Positions 27,701-36,800 of a stretch of 64,000 nucleotides of DNA are shown piece by piece. Origin of the DNA: Hyunsoonleella aquatilis (GTDB taxonomy: Bacteria; Bacteroidota; Bacteroidia; Flavobacteriales; Flavobacteriaceae); the NCBI RefSeq assembly GCF_014270105.1, contig NZ_JACNMF010000002.1, positions 496,001 to 560,000 on the forward strand, read 5' to 3'. The notes beneath the pieces are model-generated. The model did no database searches and had not been told where the DNA came from. It saw only the letters and a program-made list of their open reading frames with translations. Position 1 is the stretch's first letter, and every line of letters begins with the position of its first letter. A program made the position numbers and the translations under genes.

Positions 27701-28985
27701 CAGTGGGGGCCACGTAGCCAGCCGTGGACTGGCCCTCTACGTTGTCCGGGATACCGTCGTTGTCGCTGTCCAGGTCCAGGTAGTTGAACTTCCCGTCCCC
27801 GTCGAAGTCCTCGCCGGTCAATATGATCAGAGAATTGGCATTGAAATCCAAAAACTCGCACTGAGTGAAGGACATACCAAATTGTCTTTTTCTTGAAGAA
27901 GTTGTTGTACTGATAGCCTGCATACGCATGGTAAAGGAGTTGCCTATGAACTGGTAGTAGGCCCGCAGTACTTTTAAAGTAGAAAACCCAGGGCCTTCCT
28001 GCAATCCAGATGCACTAATTTGTATATCGCCACCTCCTAAGTCCAAAGTTTCTAGCGAAGTTGGGTTTTCCGTACCATATGCTGCAACATCATTGTAAAC
28101 TACAGATTCCTTCAAACTGCCACTTCCATCACAATCCCAAGTAATTCCATTGATTCTGAATATTTCCGTTGACGGTACTATTGTACCCGCATTTACAATA
28201 GTAAACTTAAATGTAGCACCCGGTGTACCTGTACCTGCAAACGTAAGTTCCGTTTGTAAATACGTCGGATTATCTACAGTGTCGTTGTCTATATTAGCAA
28301 TTGTAGTGTTAGTCAATTCGGTAACTTCCATCAAAACGTCGTAACCTTGAATTGAATTGCTGAAACGGTAAACTGCTCCGACCGCACCATCGGCTCCCGT
28401 ACTCGCCCCCGCATCATAGGTAGCATTCTCGAATGCAAGTTCCGGAAGGGTACATTCAAACCTTTCTTCTCCCAAATTCTCGACACCATCGGTTATCCCG
28501 TCTCCGTCATCGTCATAATCCAAATAATCCACCATCCCATCATTGTCCGTATCCAAAAGTCCGTTGCAGGTAGCATCACCACCGGAAACATTGAAATATA
28601 TGTTTTGTCCAGTACTACTTGCCCCGCTCCCATCATTATTGATCACTTCAACACCAGCGACAACCACAGAAACATAACTAGAAGCATCCCAGCCGTCATT
28701 GGCAATATCGTATAGTTTTATATAATAATTGTTCCCATTAGCGACGCAACCTAAATCGTACCTAGAACCGTAAGCGTCCGTTACGCCTTGCTGTGTGGCA
28801 ACGTAGCATTGATTGTCATCACAGATGGTAGTGATTAAATCATTGGTTGTGTTATAAACCTCAATTTTGTTTTCAAAAGCATTCCCAGGCCATTTCACCG
28901 TGATTCTCACATCGGAATTTTGAGCAAAGGAAAAACTGCACAGGAAAAAAACAAAAAGTAGACTAAAAAGTAACTTTGCTTTCAT
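24771..28985 (-). CDS. giant T9SS-exported LamG/TSP3 surface protein, copy A
   Basis: 1404 residues. Order: signal peptide (1-22), N-terminal beta module (about 23-138) with YDLGCVANGNNYYIKLYDIANDGWD, a TSP3-type calcium repeat (143-172), a variable domain (about 175-370), more TSP3 repeats (about 388-545, DSDNDG pattern), a LamG/concanavalin-like domain (about 547-705), a long beta-rich region (705-1325) and a C-terminal type A T9SS sorting domain (last 75, ending KKIIIN). It should be secreted across the outer membrane and anchored to the surface; LamG suggests carbohydrate or matrix binding. From residue 370 onward it is near-identical to copy B (29355-33566), and that part is GC-rich with CTG/CTC/GGC/GAC codons unlike its own AT-rich 5' third. 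Confidence 0.9.
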   Translation of the reverse strand: MKAKLLFSLLFVFFLCSFSFAQNSDVRITVKWPGNAFENKIEVYNTTNDLITTICDDNQCYVATQQGVTDAYGSRYDLGCVANGNNYYIKLYDIANDGWDASSYVSVVVAGVEVINNDGSGASSTGQNIYFNVSGGDATCNGLLDTDNDGMVDYLDYDDDGDGITDGVENLGEERFECTLPELAFENATYDAGASTGADGAVGAVYRFSNSIQGYDVLMEVTELTNTTIANIDNDTVDNPTYLQTELTFAGTGTPGATFKFTIVNAGTIVPSTEIFRINGITWDCDGSGSLKESVVYNDVAAYGTENPTSLETLDLGGGDIQISASGLQEGPGFSTLKVLRAYYQFIGNSFTMRMQAISTTTSSRKRQFGMSFTQCEFLDFNANSLIILTGEDFDGDGKFNYLDLDSDNDGIPDNVEGQSTAGYVAPTGTVSFKTGIDIAYGSGISVVNTDTDIYPDILDLDSDNDGLLDIEENGMADAITLFSDSDNDGLDLLFEGTDINDPNDANDEIDDPTDLSVLPDSDGDLGIGGDLDYRDLFSPNPPASATIDFDGVDDYLDSSLDLSGYGQMTAMAWVRVDPSFSGTGKIMEQGDFHMQVNSSKVPAFRLNGHTLSLSGSDALTDNVWAHIALVFDNAAPSGKLKIYVNGHFRAGSDDGALSSNITASTDAFTIGKSSSSDSGYFYGDIDEVRVFDTALTTSQVRRMVYQEIQEVSGLVTGAVVPKPISDESTGATISWSSLKAYYPMSDIINSTTDDRSSNGHTVQLYNILTLQEQTAPMPYRTSSSGSWNATSNWASGSAWDMGELNDSGYSIVQVGHDMDVSTSVSTLGLVLDSGATLTVQGDNEIKNSYYLELNGTLDLMGDSQLVQTDQSDLVTSADGKVLRRQEGVPSAYWYNYWASPVGSQGATSLADNNTASNNTNNTAFSLDMLKDDSGFNCSFTSDYTASGNISTYWLYTFINGLTYWDWAQIAPSTNLGPGVGYTQKGTGVPGTEQQYIFEGKPNNGTILISVTDRGGPGSVANATKTEYLLGNPYPSALDVHQFIDDNAGVIDGTLQLWQQWSGSSHNLNEYNGGYAQVNKTGSVRAYQFVGFYGANNGNQDGTKTPTRYLPVGQGFITEIVADGTVEFNNGQRLFIKESDADGTYGNGSTFFKNGGKKSKGASAKSEGPEEGEGPMKRVRLEFSSVTGPDTRRELLLGFSNETSDAFDYAFDAESDDINNNDLSLSLEGKNMNIMAYGPITADKVVPLNFKSSGNNTFEIKITETENIEDDQEIYLKDNLNGEYFDLTNGQPYGFSSQQGKFNQRFEIVFQSEASTLGTEASEASEDYIYYHKGSNMLFAKRLNGEVTKFTLYSITGQSVMELDNVSGDTLDRGLKLADASTGAYVACFRTDANQVITKKIIIN

Positions 28986-29201
28986 ATTAAGTAGATTTGG
29001 GCTTCTTAAAATTAACTTGTTATCAACGAATTACATATCTTTTCATCAAAATATGCTTGCCACTGCGATTATATAGACGAAATATATCAACCTTTATACC
29101 ATACAATAAACTCTACTGAAATTAAACTTGAGGGAAGGAAACTTCAATTACGATAACACACTTCTTTAGTACTAAACTAAAATGCAATACAATATTACTC
29201 C

Positions 29202-29237
29202 AAATTATCGACAAAAACAACAAAATAATCGACAAAA
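29202..29237. promoter_or_regulatory. tandem direct repeats, 21-bp period, upstream of copy A
   Basis: AAATTATCGACAAAA (29202-29216) and AAATAATCGACAAAA (29223-29237) differ at one base and repeat with a period of 21 bp, two turns of the helix. The same pair is conserved at 33744-33779 upstream of copy B. The arrangement suits a dimeric activator binding one face of DNA. The distance to the copy A start codon is about 217 bp. Confidence 0.55.
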
Positions 29238-29296
29238 TACACAAACAGCAAGATTTTGGTATTTAGATTGAAACTTAAAACCTTTACCCGTAAAAC

Positions 29297-29329
29297 AAAA
29301 AAGCCCAACAATCTAGCTGGGTCTTTTTT
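29297..29329 (-). terminator. terminator after T9SS copy B
   Basis: Minus strand stem AAAAGACCCAGC / GTTGGGCTTTT followed by T, 26 bp after the stop codon. It is flanked on both sides by A/T runs, so it could work in either direction. Confidence 0.7.
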
Positions 29330-29354
29330 GTTATGGTCGGTCGTTCTGTTCGGA

Positions 29355-32300
29355 CTAGTTAATAATGATCTTTTTCGTGATCACTTGGTTCGCATCCGTC
29401 CTGAAACAGGCCACGTAGGCGCCCGTAGATGCGTCCGCCAGCTTCAGCCCCCTGTCAAGGGTGTCCCCCGATACGTTGTCCAGTTCCATAACGGACTGCC
29501 CCGTAATGCTGTAGAGCGTGAACCTGGTCACGTCGCCCTCTAGCCTCTTGGCAAAGAGCATGTTGCTCCCCTTGTGGTAATAGATATAGTCCTCGGACGC
29601 CTCGGATGCCTCGGTGCCCAAGGTACTGGCCTCCGACTGGAACACGATCTCGAAGCGCTGGTTGAACTTCCCCTGCTGGGAGGAAAAACCGTAGGGCTGG
29701 CCGTTGGTAAGGTCGAAGTATTCCCCGTTCAGGTTGTCCTTTATATAGATTTCTTGGTCGTCTTCAATATTTTCGGTTTCCGTTATTTTTATTTCAAAGG
29801 TGTTGTTACCCGAGGACTTGAAGTTCAACGGCACCACCTTGTCCGCCGTGATAGGCCCGTAGGCCATGATGTTCATGTTCTTGCCCTCCAGGCTGAGGCT
29901 CAGGTCGTTGTTGTTAATGTCGTCGCTCTCCGCGTCGTAGCCGTAGTCGAAGGCGTCCGATGTTTCATTACTGAAGCCCAACAGGAGTTCCCTCCTCGTG
30001 TCGGGGCCCGTTACCGAGCTGAACTCCAGGCGGACCCTTTTCATCGGGCCTTCGCCTTCTTCCGGTCCTTCCGACTTTGCGGAAGCCCCCTTCGACTTTT
30101 TGCCCCCGTTCTTGAAGAACGTGGAACCGTTGCCGTACGTGCCGTCGGCATCGGACTCTTTTATAAATAGGCGCTGGCCGTTGTTGAACTCGACCGTGCC
30201 GTCGGCAACGATCTCCGTGATGAAGCCCTGACCCACGGGCAGGTATCTTGTTGGAGTCTTCGTGCCGTCCTGATTGCCGTTGTTCGCGCCGTAGAAGCCC
30301 ACGAACTGGTAGGCGCGCACCGAGCCGGTCTTGTTCACCTGGGCGTAGCCACCGTTGTACTCGTTAAGGTTGTGCGAGCTACCGCTCCACTGTTGCCACA
30401 GTTGCAACGTCCCGTCGATTACCCCGGCGTTGTCGTCGATAAACTGGTGGACGTCCAGTGCCGAGGGGTAGGGGTTGCCCAAAAGGTATTCCGTCTTCGT
30501 GGCATTGGCCACGGAGCCGGGACCGCCCCTGTCCGTTACGCTTATTAAAATAGTACCGTTGTTCGGCTTGCCCTCGAAGATATACTGTTGCTCGGTGCCC
30601 GGTACGCCCGTGCCCTTCTGCGTATAGCCCACGCCGGGGCCCAGGTTGGTCGACGGGGCGATCTGCGCCCAGTCCCAGTAGGTCAGCCCGTTGATGAACG
30701 TATAGAGCCAATAGGTGCTGATGTTGCCGCTGGCCGTATAGTCCGAGGTAAACGAGCAGTTGAAGCCCGAGTCGTCCTTCAGCATATCCAGGCTGAACGC
30801 CGTGTTGTTCGTATTGTTACTTGCCGTATTGTTGTCGGCCAAGCTTGTTGCTCCCTGCGATCCCACAGGGGAGGCCCAGTAGTTGTACCAGTAGGCGCTC
30901 GGTACGCCCTCCTGTCTCCGCAGTACCTTCCCGTCCGCAGAGGTCACAAGGTCGCTTTGATCGGTCTGAACCAGCTGGGAATCGCCCATCAGGTCAAGCG
31001 TGCCGTTGAGCTCCAGGTAGTAGCTGTTCTTTATTTCATTATCGCCCTGGACCGTCAATGTTGCTCCGGAATCCAGTACCAGGCCCAATGTGCTTACCGA
31101 AGTGGAAACGTCCATATCGTGGCCTACCTGGACGATGGAATATCCGGAATCGTTCAGCTCGCCCATGTCCCAGGCACTGCCCGATGCCCAATTGGAGGTG
31201 GCATTCCAACTACCGGAACTGGATGTCCGGTAGGGCATCGGTGCCGTCTGCTCCTGTAGCGTAAGAATGTTGTACAGTTGAACCGTATGGCCGTTGGACG
31301 AGCGGTCGTCCGTCGTCGAATTGATAATGTCCGACATCGGATAATAGGCCTTCAGGCTGGACCACGATATGGTGGCTCCTGTACTTTCGTCGCTGATGGG
31401 CTTTGGCACAACAGCACCCGTAACCAGTCCCGAAACTTCCTGTATCTCCTGGTACACCATCCTCCGTACCTGGGACGTCGTAAGCGCGGTATCAAAGACG
31501 CGGACCTCATCAATGTCCCCGTAAAAATACCCGGAATCCGACGACGAACTCTTACCGATGGTAAAGGCGTCCGTTGAGGCCGTTATATTTGAGCTCAGCG
31601 CCCCGTCGTCGCTACCGGCCCTGAAATGCCCGTTCACGTATATTTTAAGCTTGCCCGAAGGTGCCGCATTATCAAATACCAATGCGATGTGCGCCCATAC
31701 GTTGTCCGTCAGCGCATCCGAGCCCGAAAGGGAAAGGGTATGCCCGTTCAAACGAAAGGCCGGCACCTTCGAGCTGTTCACCTGCATGTGGAAGTCCCCC
31801 TGCTCCATGATCTTCCCGGTGCCCGAGAAGGAGGGGTCCACCCTTACCCAGGCCATGGCCGTCATCTGGCCGTAGCCGCTCAAATCCAAACTGCTGTCCA
31901 GGTAATCGTCAACCCCGTCAAAATCTATCGTGGCGGAGGCGGGCGGGTTAGGGCTGAAAAGGTCGCGGTAGTCAAGGTCGCCACCGATACCCAGATCGCC
32001 GTCACTATCGGGAAGTACCGAAAGGTCCGTAGGGTCGTCTATCTCATCGTTCGCATCGTTCGGGTCGTTGATGTCCGTGCCCTCGAAGAGCAGGTCCAGC
32101 CCGTCGTTGTCGGAGTCCGAGAACAAGGTGATGGCATCGGCCATGCCGTTCTCCTCGATGTCCAACAGTCCGTCGTTGTCGCTGTCAAGATCCAATATGT
32201 CAGGGTAGATGTCCGTGTCCGTGTTCACAACGCTGATACCGCTCCCGTAGGCAATGTCGATGCCGGTCTTGAACGAGACCGTGCCAGTGGGGGCCACGTA

Positions 32301-33566
32301 GCCAGCCGTGGACTGGCCCTCTACGTTGTCCGGGATACCGTCGTTGTCGCTGTCCAGGTCCAGGTAGTTGAACTTCCCGTCCCCGTCGAAGTCCTCGCCG
32401 GTCAATATGATCAGAGAATTGGCATTGAAATCCAAAAACTCGCACTGAGTGAAGGACATCATATACTTTCTAGTACTTGAGGAGGTTGTTGACTTAATAG
32501 CCTGCATGCGCATGGTAAAGGAGTTGCCGATGAACTGGTAATAAGCCCTTAACCAAGATAGCGTGGAATACCCATTTACGGTTACATCACCTGAAGTCAT
32601 CTCAATATTATTAGATCCTAAATCGGTAACCGTTAAACTCGATGGATTTTCAACACCATATGCAGCAACATCATGATACACAACGGATTCCAACAAACTT
32701 GAAGTACCATCACAATCCCATGTTATACCATTAACTCTAAAAATTTCCGTGGAGGGAGTTGTAGTGCCAGCATCAACAATTGTAAACATAAATGTAGCTC
32801 CGGGAGTTCCAGACCCAGTAAAAGTTAGTTCCGTTTGCAAATACTCAGCTATACCTGTAGAGTCATCATCTATATTTGAGATAGTGGTGTTAGTCAGCTC
32901 CGTTATTTCCATCAGTACATCATACCCCTGGATTGAATTGCTGAACCTATAAACTGCTCCAACTGATCCATCGGCTCCCGTACTCGCTCCCGCATCATAG
33001 GTAGCATTCTCGAATGCAAGTTCCGGAAGGGTACATTCAAACCTTTCTTCTCCCAAATTCTCGACACCATCGGTTATCCCGTCTCCGTCATCGTCGTAGT
33101 CCAGATAATCGGGCATTCCATCCCCATCTGTATCCAACAAACCGTTACAGGAAGCATCTCCTCCTGATACGTTAAAGTATAAGGTTTGACCTGTAGTGTT
33201 CGCTCCACTCCCATCATTGTTGATTACTTCTGAACCATTAACGGACACAGATACATGGCTAGTACCTTGCCAGCCATCATTGGCAATATCATATAGTTTA
33301 ATATAGTAGTTGTTCCCATTTGTAACACAGCCCAAATCGTATCTCACAAAATATTTGTCGTTGGAGGTAGCCCCAGTGCTGGTATAGCATTGTGAATCAT
33401 CACAAAGCGTAAGCAACAAATCATTAGAGGTATTATAAACCTCTATTTTATTTTCATTCGAATTTGAAGTCCACTTGACTGTTACCTCCAAAGGCGAATT
33501 TTGAGCCAATCCAATATTGAAAATAGAAAGAATTACAAGCAGGCATAAAAAAGGTCTTGTCTTCAT
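29355..33566 (-). CDS. giant T9SS-exported LamG/TSP3 surface protein, copy B
   Basis: 1403 residues with the same order of parts as copy A: signal peptide (1-21), N-terminal beta module with YDLGC and KLYDIANDGWQ, TSP3 repeat (142-171), variable domain to about 369, TSP3 repeats, LamG, long beta region, type A sorting domain ending KKIIIN. Residues 370 to the end differ from copy A at only a handful of positions (for example DYGYDAES for DYAFDAES, EIYIKD for EIYLKD, RLEGDVTRF for RLNGEVTKF). About 25440-27876 and 30024-32460 look identical base for base, with a constant offset of 4584. Residues 22-369 are diverged. A recent duplication or conversion made the pair. Confidence 0.9.
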   Translation of the reverse strand: MKTRPFLCLLVILSIFNIGLAQNSPLEVTVKWTSNSNENKIEVYNTSNDLLLTLCDDSQCYTSTGATSNDKYFVRYDLGCVTNGNNYYIKLYDIANDGWQGTSHVSVSVNGSEVINNDGSGANTTGQTLYFNVSGGDASCNGLLDTDGDGMPDYLDYDDDGDGITDGVENLGEERFECTLPELAFENATYDAGASTGADGSVGAVYRFSNSIQGYDVLMEITELTNTTISNIDDDSTGIAEYLQTELTFTGSGTPGATFMFTIVDAGTTTPSTEIFRVNGITWDCDGTSSLLESVVYHDVAAYGVENPSSLTVTDLGSNNIEMTSGDVTVNGYSTLSWLRAYYQFIGNSFTMRMQAIKSTTSSSTRKYMMSFTQCEFLDFNANSLIILTGEDFDGDGKFNYLDLDSDNDGIPDNVEGQSTAGYVAPTGTVSFKTGIDIAYGSGISVVNTDTDIYPDILDLDSDNDGLLDIEENGMADAITLFSDSDNDGLDLLFEGTDINDPNDANDEIDDPTDLSVLPDSDGDLGIGGDLDYRDLFSPNPPASATIDFDGVDDYLDSSLDLSGYGQMTAMAWVRVDPSFSGTGKIMEQGDFHMQVNSSKVPAFRLNGHTLSLSGSDALTDNVWAHIALVFDNAAPSGKLKIYVNGHFRAGSDDGALSSNITASTDAFTIGKSSSSDSGYFYGDIDEVRVFDTALTTSQVRRMVYQEIQEVSGLVTGAVVPKPISDESTGATISWSSLKAYYPMSDIINSTTDDRSSNGHTVQLYNILTLQEQTAPMPYRTSSSGSWNATSNWASGSAWDMGELNDSGYSIVQVGHDMDVSTSVSTLGLVLDSGATLTVQGDNEIKNSYYLELNGTLDLMGDSQLVQTDQSDLVTSADGKVLRRQEGVPSAYWYNYWASPVGSQGATSLADNNTASNNTNNTAFSLDMLKDDSGFNCSFTSDYTASGNISTYWLYTFINGLTYWDWAQIAPSTNLGPGVGYTQKGTGVPGTEQQYIFEGKPNNGTILISVTDRGGPGSVANATKTEYLLGNPYPSALDVHQFIDDNAGVIDGTLQLWQQWSGSSHNLNEYNGGYAQVNKTGSVRAYQFVGFYGANNGNQDGTKTPTRYLPVGQGFITEIVADGTVEFNNGQRLFIKESDADGTYGNGSTFFKNGGKKSKGASAKSEGPEEGEGPMKRVRLEFSSVTGPDTRRELLLGFSNETSDAFDYGYDAESDDINNNDLSLSLEGKNMNIMAYGPITADKVVPLNFKSSGNNTFEIKITETENIEDDQEIYIKDNLNGEYFDLTNGQPYGFSSQQGKFNQRFEIVFQSEASTLGTEASEASEDYIYYHKGSNMLFAKRLEGDVTRFTLYSITGQSVMELDNVSGDTLDRGLKLADASTGAYVACFRTDANQVITKKIIIN

Positions 33567-33743
33567 AATTAATAGATTTGGGGGAAATCCATGTTAACTT
33601 ATTACTAAACAGTTATATACTTTATTCAGTTAAAAAATAATTCACACATCACATTAATTGAAACTAAACTTGAGGGAAGAAAACTTCAATTACAACACAC
33701 ACTTTTTATGCTACTTAATTAAAAGGTATCACAATATTACTTC

Positions 33744-33779
33744 AAATTATCGACAAAAACAACAAAATAATCGACAAAA
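33744..33779. promoter_or_regulatory. tandem direct repeats, 21-bp period, upstream of copy B
   Basis: AAATTATCGACAAAA (33744-33758) and AAATAATCGACAAAA (33765-33779), the same pair and the same 21-bp spacing as upstream of copy A, about 180 bp before the copy B start. The neighbouring bases between and around the repeats are also conserved (CAATATTACTTCAAATT against CAATATTACTCCAAATT). Confidence 0.55.
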
Positions 33780-33849
33780 TACATATTTCAAAGATAAACG
33801 TAATTTTCCGTAAGTATATTAAACCCAGGCCCATATCAACTTTCCTGAA

Positions 33850-36800
33850 TTAATTTACAATTATCTTTTTGGTCAAAACCACATCAGAATCCGTTCTAAA
33901 ACATGTGATATAAGTCCCGGTTGAAACACTTGGAAGACTTAAACCACTCTCGAAGGTTAAGTTTGGTACATCGCTCATTTCAAAAACGCTTTGCCCAGAA
34001 ATGTTGTAAAGCGTGAATTTTTTAATGGGACCAGAAAGTTTTTTAGTAAACAGTAGGTTATTACGCATGTCGTAGTAAATAAAATTTTCATCCACTTGGA
34101 CCTCTTCCATACTTAGAGTACTTGCTTCAGACTGAAATACAATTTCAAACCGCTTATTAAATTTTCCTTGTCTAGATGAAAAATGGTAGGCCTCGCCACT
34201 GGTTAAGTCAAAATAATCACCTGTAAGATTATCGCGTAAGTATATCTCTTGATATTCACCGATATTTTCCATTTCAGTAACTTTTACCTCAAAAGCATTA
34301 TCCCCAGAGGATTTGAAATTTAGTGGCACCACCTTATCTATAGAAATTGGTCCATAGGCCTGCATATTAAAGTTTTTGCCTTCAAAATTTAGGTTCAAAT
34401 CGTTGTTATTGGAGCCGTCAGTTTCGGCATCATAGCCAAAATCAAAATCATCCGAAGTGTCTTTGCTAAAGCCCAAAAGCAATTCCCGTTTGGTTTTAGG
34501 CCCTTTTACTGAATTAAACTCCAAACGTATTTTTTGCATTTCGCCAAGATCTGCTTCCGAATCAGTACTCTGATTAGATTTTCCATTACCCCTTTTTGAA
34601 AATACCGAGCCGTTATTATAGCTTCCGTCCGCATCTGCCTCCTTGATAAACACTCGCTGACCGTTGTTGAATTCAACATTTCCATTTGCAACAATTTCCG
34701 TAATAAACCCTTGTCCAACCGGCACATATCTCGAGGGTATAACAGTACCCCGTTCTTCTCCAGTAGTCGCTCCGTTGAATCCCACAAATTGACGCGCTCT
34801 AACTGCTCCCAATTTATTTACTTGGGCGTATCCTCCATGGTATTCATTCAGGTTATGTGAGGCGCCACCCCACTGTTGCCAAAGCTGAATAGTACCACCA
34901 ATAATGCCTGCATTATCATCGATAAATTTATGAAGGTCTAGTGCTGATGGATACGGATTACCCATCAAGTACTCAGTTTTTGACTTACCCGCAACGGAAC
35001 CCGGGCCTCCCTTGTCTTGGACTTTTAACAAAATGGTGCCATTATTGGGTTTGCCTTCAAAAATGTATTGTTGCTCGTCAAATGGCACTCCTGTTCCCTT
35101 TTGGGTATAACCCACCCCAGGGTTCAATTTTGAAGTTGGGCTAATCTGCGCCCAATCCCAGTAGGAAGTACCATTCATATATGTATAAAGCCAATAGGTG
35201 CTTATGTTTCCATTGGCCGTGAAGCTGTTAGTAAATTCCTTATTAAATCCAGTTTCGTCCTTAATCATTTGCAGTTTGAAGTCCGAGTTGTTTGGGTTAT
35301 TTTTGGATGTGTTGTTGTCCGTTAAAACTGTCGCTCCAGCAGTCCCAATAGGAGATGACCAATAGTTGTACCAAAAAGGGTTTGATGTTCCTTCTTGTCT
35401 TCTCAGTACTTTTCCATCTTGGGAGGTCACCAAATCACTATTTTTGGTTTGTACCAACTGCGAATCGTCCATCAAATCTAAAGTCCCGTTCAATTCTAGG
35501 TAAAAACTGTTTCTAAATTCGTTGTCGCCATTAACAGTTATGGTTGTGCCTTCATCCAAAATTAGACCCGCCGTTTTTACTGAAGTATTGACGTCAAGGT
35601 CGTGGCTTACCTTTACAATTGAAAACTCAGAATTCGTTAATTGGTCGGTATCTTGCACATCACCCATCTCCCAATTTTCAACATCCTCCCAGCTTCCAGG
35701 GGCTTTGGTTACAAAAGGTATTGGCGCTGATTGCGCCTTTACGGTTTCGGCATTAAAAATTGTGGCCATATGCTCATATGACGAAAAATCTTTGGTAGAT
35801 CCGCTAATGATGTCGTTCATTTTATAATAGGCCACTAAACTGGACCAAGGAATTGTCGCTCCGGTATCATCGTCTTTTATTAACTTTGGAATAGTTACAC
35901 CTGCAACGCTATTGGCACTTTCGGTTATTTCTTGATATACCATTTTTTGCACCTGACTTTCTGTAAGCGCCATATCAAAAAGCCTAACCTCATCCACGTC
36001 GCCGTTAAAAAGCTCCTTATTGTTGGTTACATTTTTACCAATTGTGAATAGATTCGTGGTTTTACCTATGGCTTCAGAAAACAATTTGTCATTGCCCGTT
36101 TTGGCCAAATGGCCATTGATAAACAATTTTAATTTTTGATTTTTTATCGAACTGTGGAAAGTAATGGCAATATGAGTCCATCTACTATTTTGAAGTCCCT
36201 CTAAAATCTCTCTGGAATTGGCAACAATCGATTTTCCATTAACGCGTGCTACCACCCTTTTATGCTTATTTACCTTAATCTTCATTTTACCCTGACTGAT
36301 TAATGTGCCTGTTTCAGTAAAACTTTTGTCCAATTTCACCCAAGCCATTATGGTCAGCTGATTGTAACCACTTAAATTTAGATCACTCTCTAAATAATCG
36401 TCAATTCCATCTAAATCAATGGCCGCGGAAGCTGGTGGATTGGGCGTAAACATATCTTCAAGGTCTGGGATACCGTCGCCGTCTGTGTCTTTATCTGGGT
36501 CTGTATGGGTTACAAAATTAATGTTGTAGTCCTCAATTTCACCGGATTGATATTTGTAATCGCAACTGCTGAAGTTTTGCTTTTTTCCCGTTCTGAACCC
36601 AATTCGAATAACCGATTTACTGGTCTTTACCGATTTTGGGATTTCTATTTTAAAAGGGATAATTATTGACTTGTTCCCTTTGGAATTTGTCTTATCCTCT
36701 GCCCAGAAAATGAAGCGTTCGCCCTCATCGTCAAAGCTCTTATTTCTATTCAAATCCATCCAAACTACCAAGGCATTCTCTTTGGTGTTCCACCCATTTA

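Larger units (their letters stand above)
28986..29354. other. intergenic region upstream of T9SS copy A
   Basis: 369 bp containing the leader and regulatory region of copy A and the terminator of copy B. Blocks are shared with the region upstream of copy B: the leader block CCCAAATCTA just before the start codons, AAACTTGAGGGAAG-type sequence about 130 bp upstream, and the tandem 21-bp-spaced repeats. No gene is seen. Confidence 0.65.

Noticed and set aside
27340-27850. Regular repeats in the DNA of the surface-protein genes, at first glance like a repeat array
   Set aside because: They are the codons of the TSP3 calcium repeats (DSDNDG). There are no identical spaced units, so this is not a CRISPR array.
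27042-27896. Long plus-strand open frame (284 codons), with similar ones at 26004-26675 and again in copy B
   Set aside because: These lie opposite the GC-rich part of the surface-protein genes, where stop codons are rare in every frame. The translations are Arg/Val-rich with no recognisable domain, and they duplicate exactly because the sense genes do.
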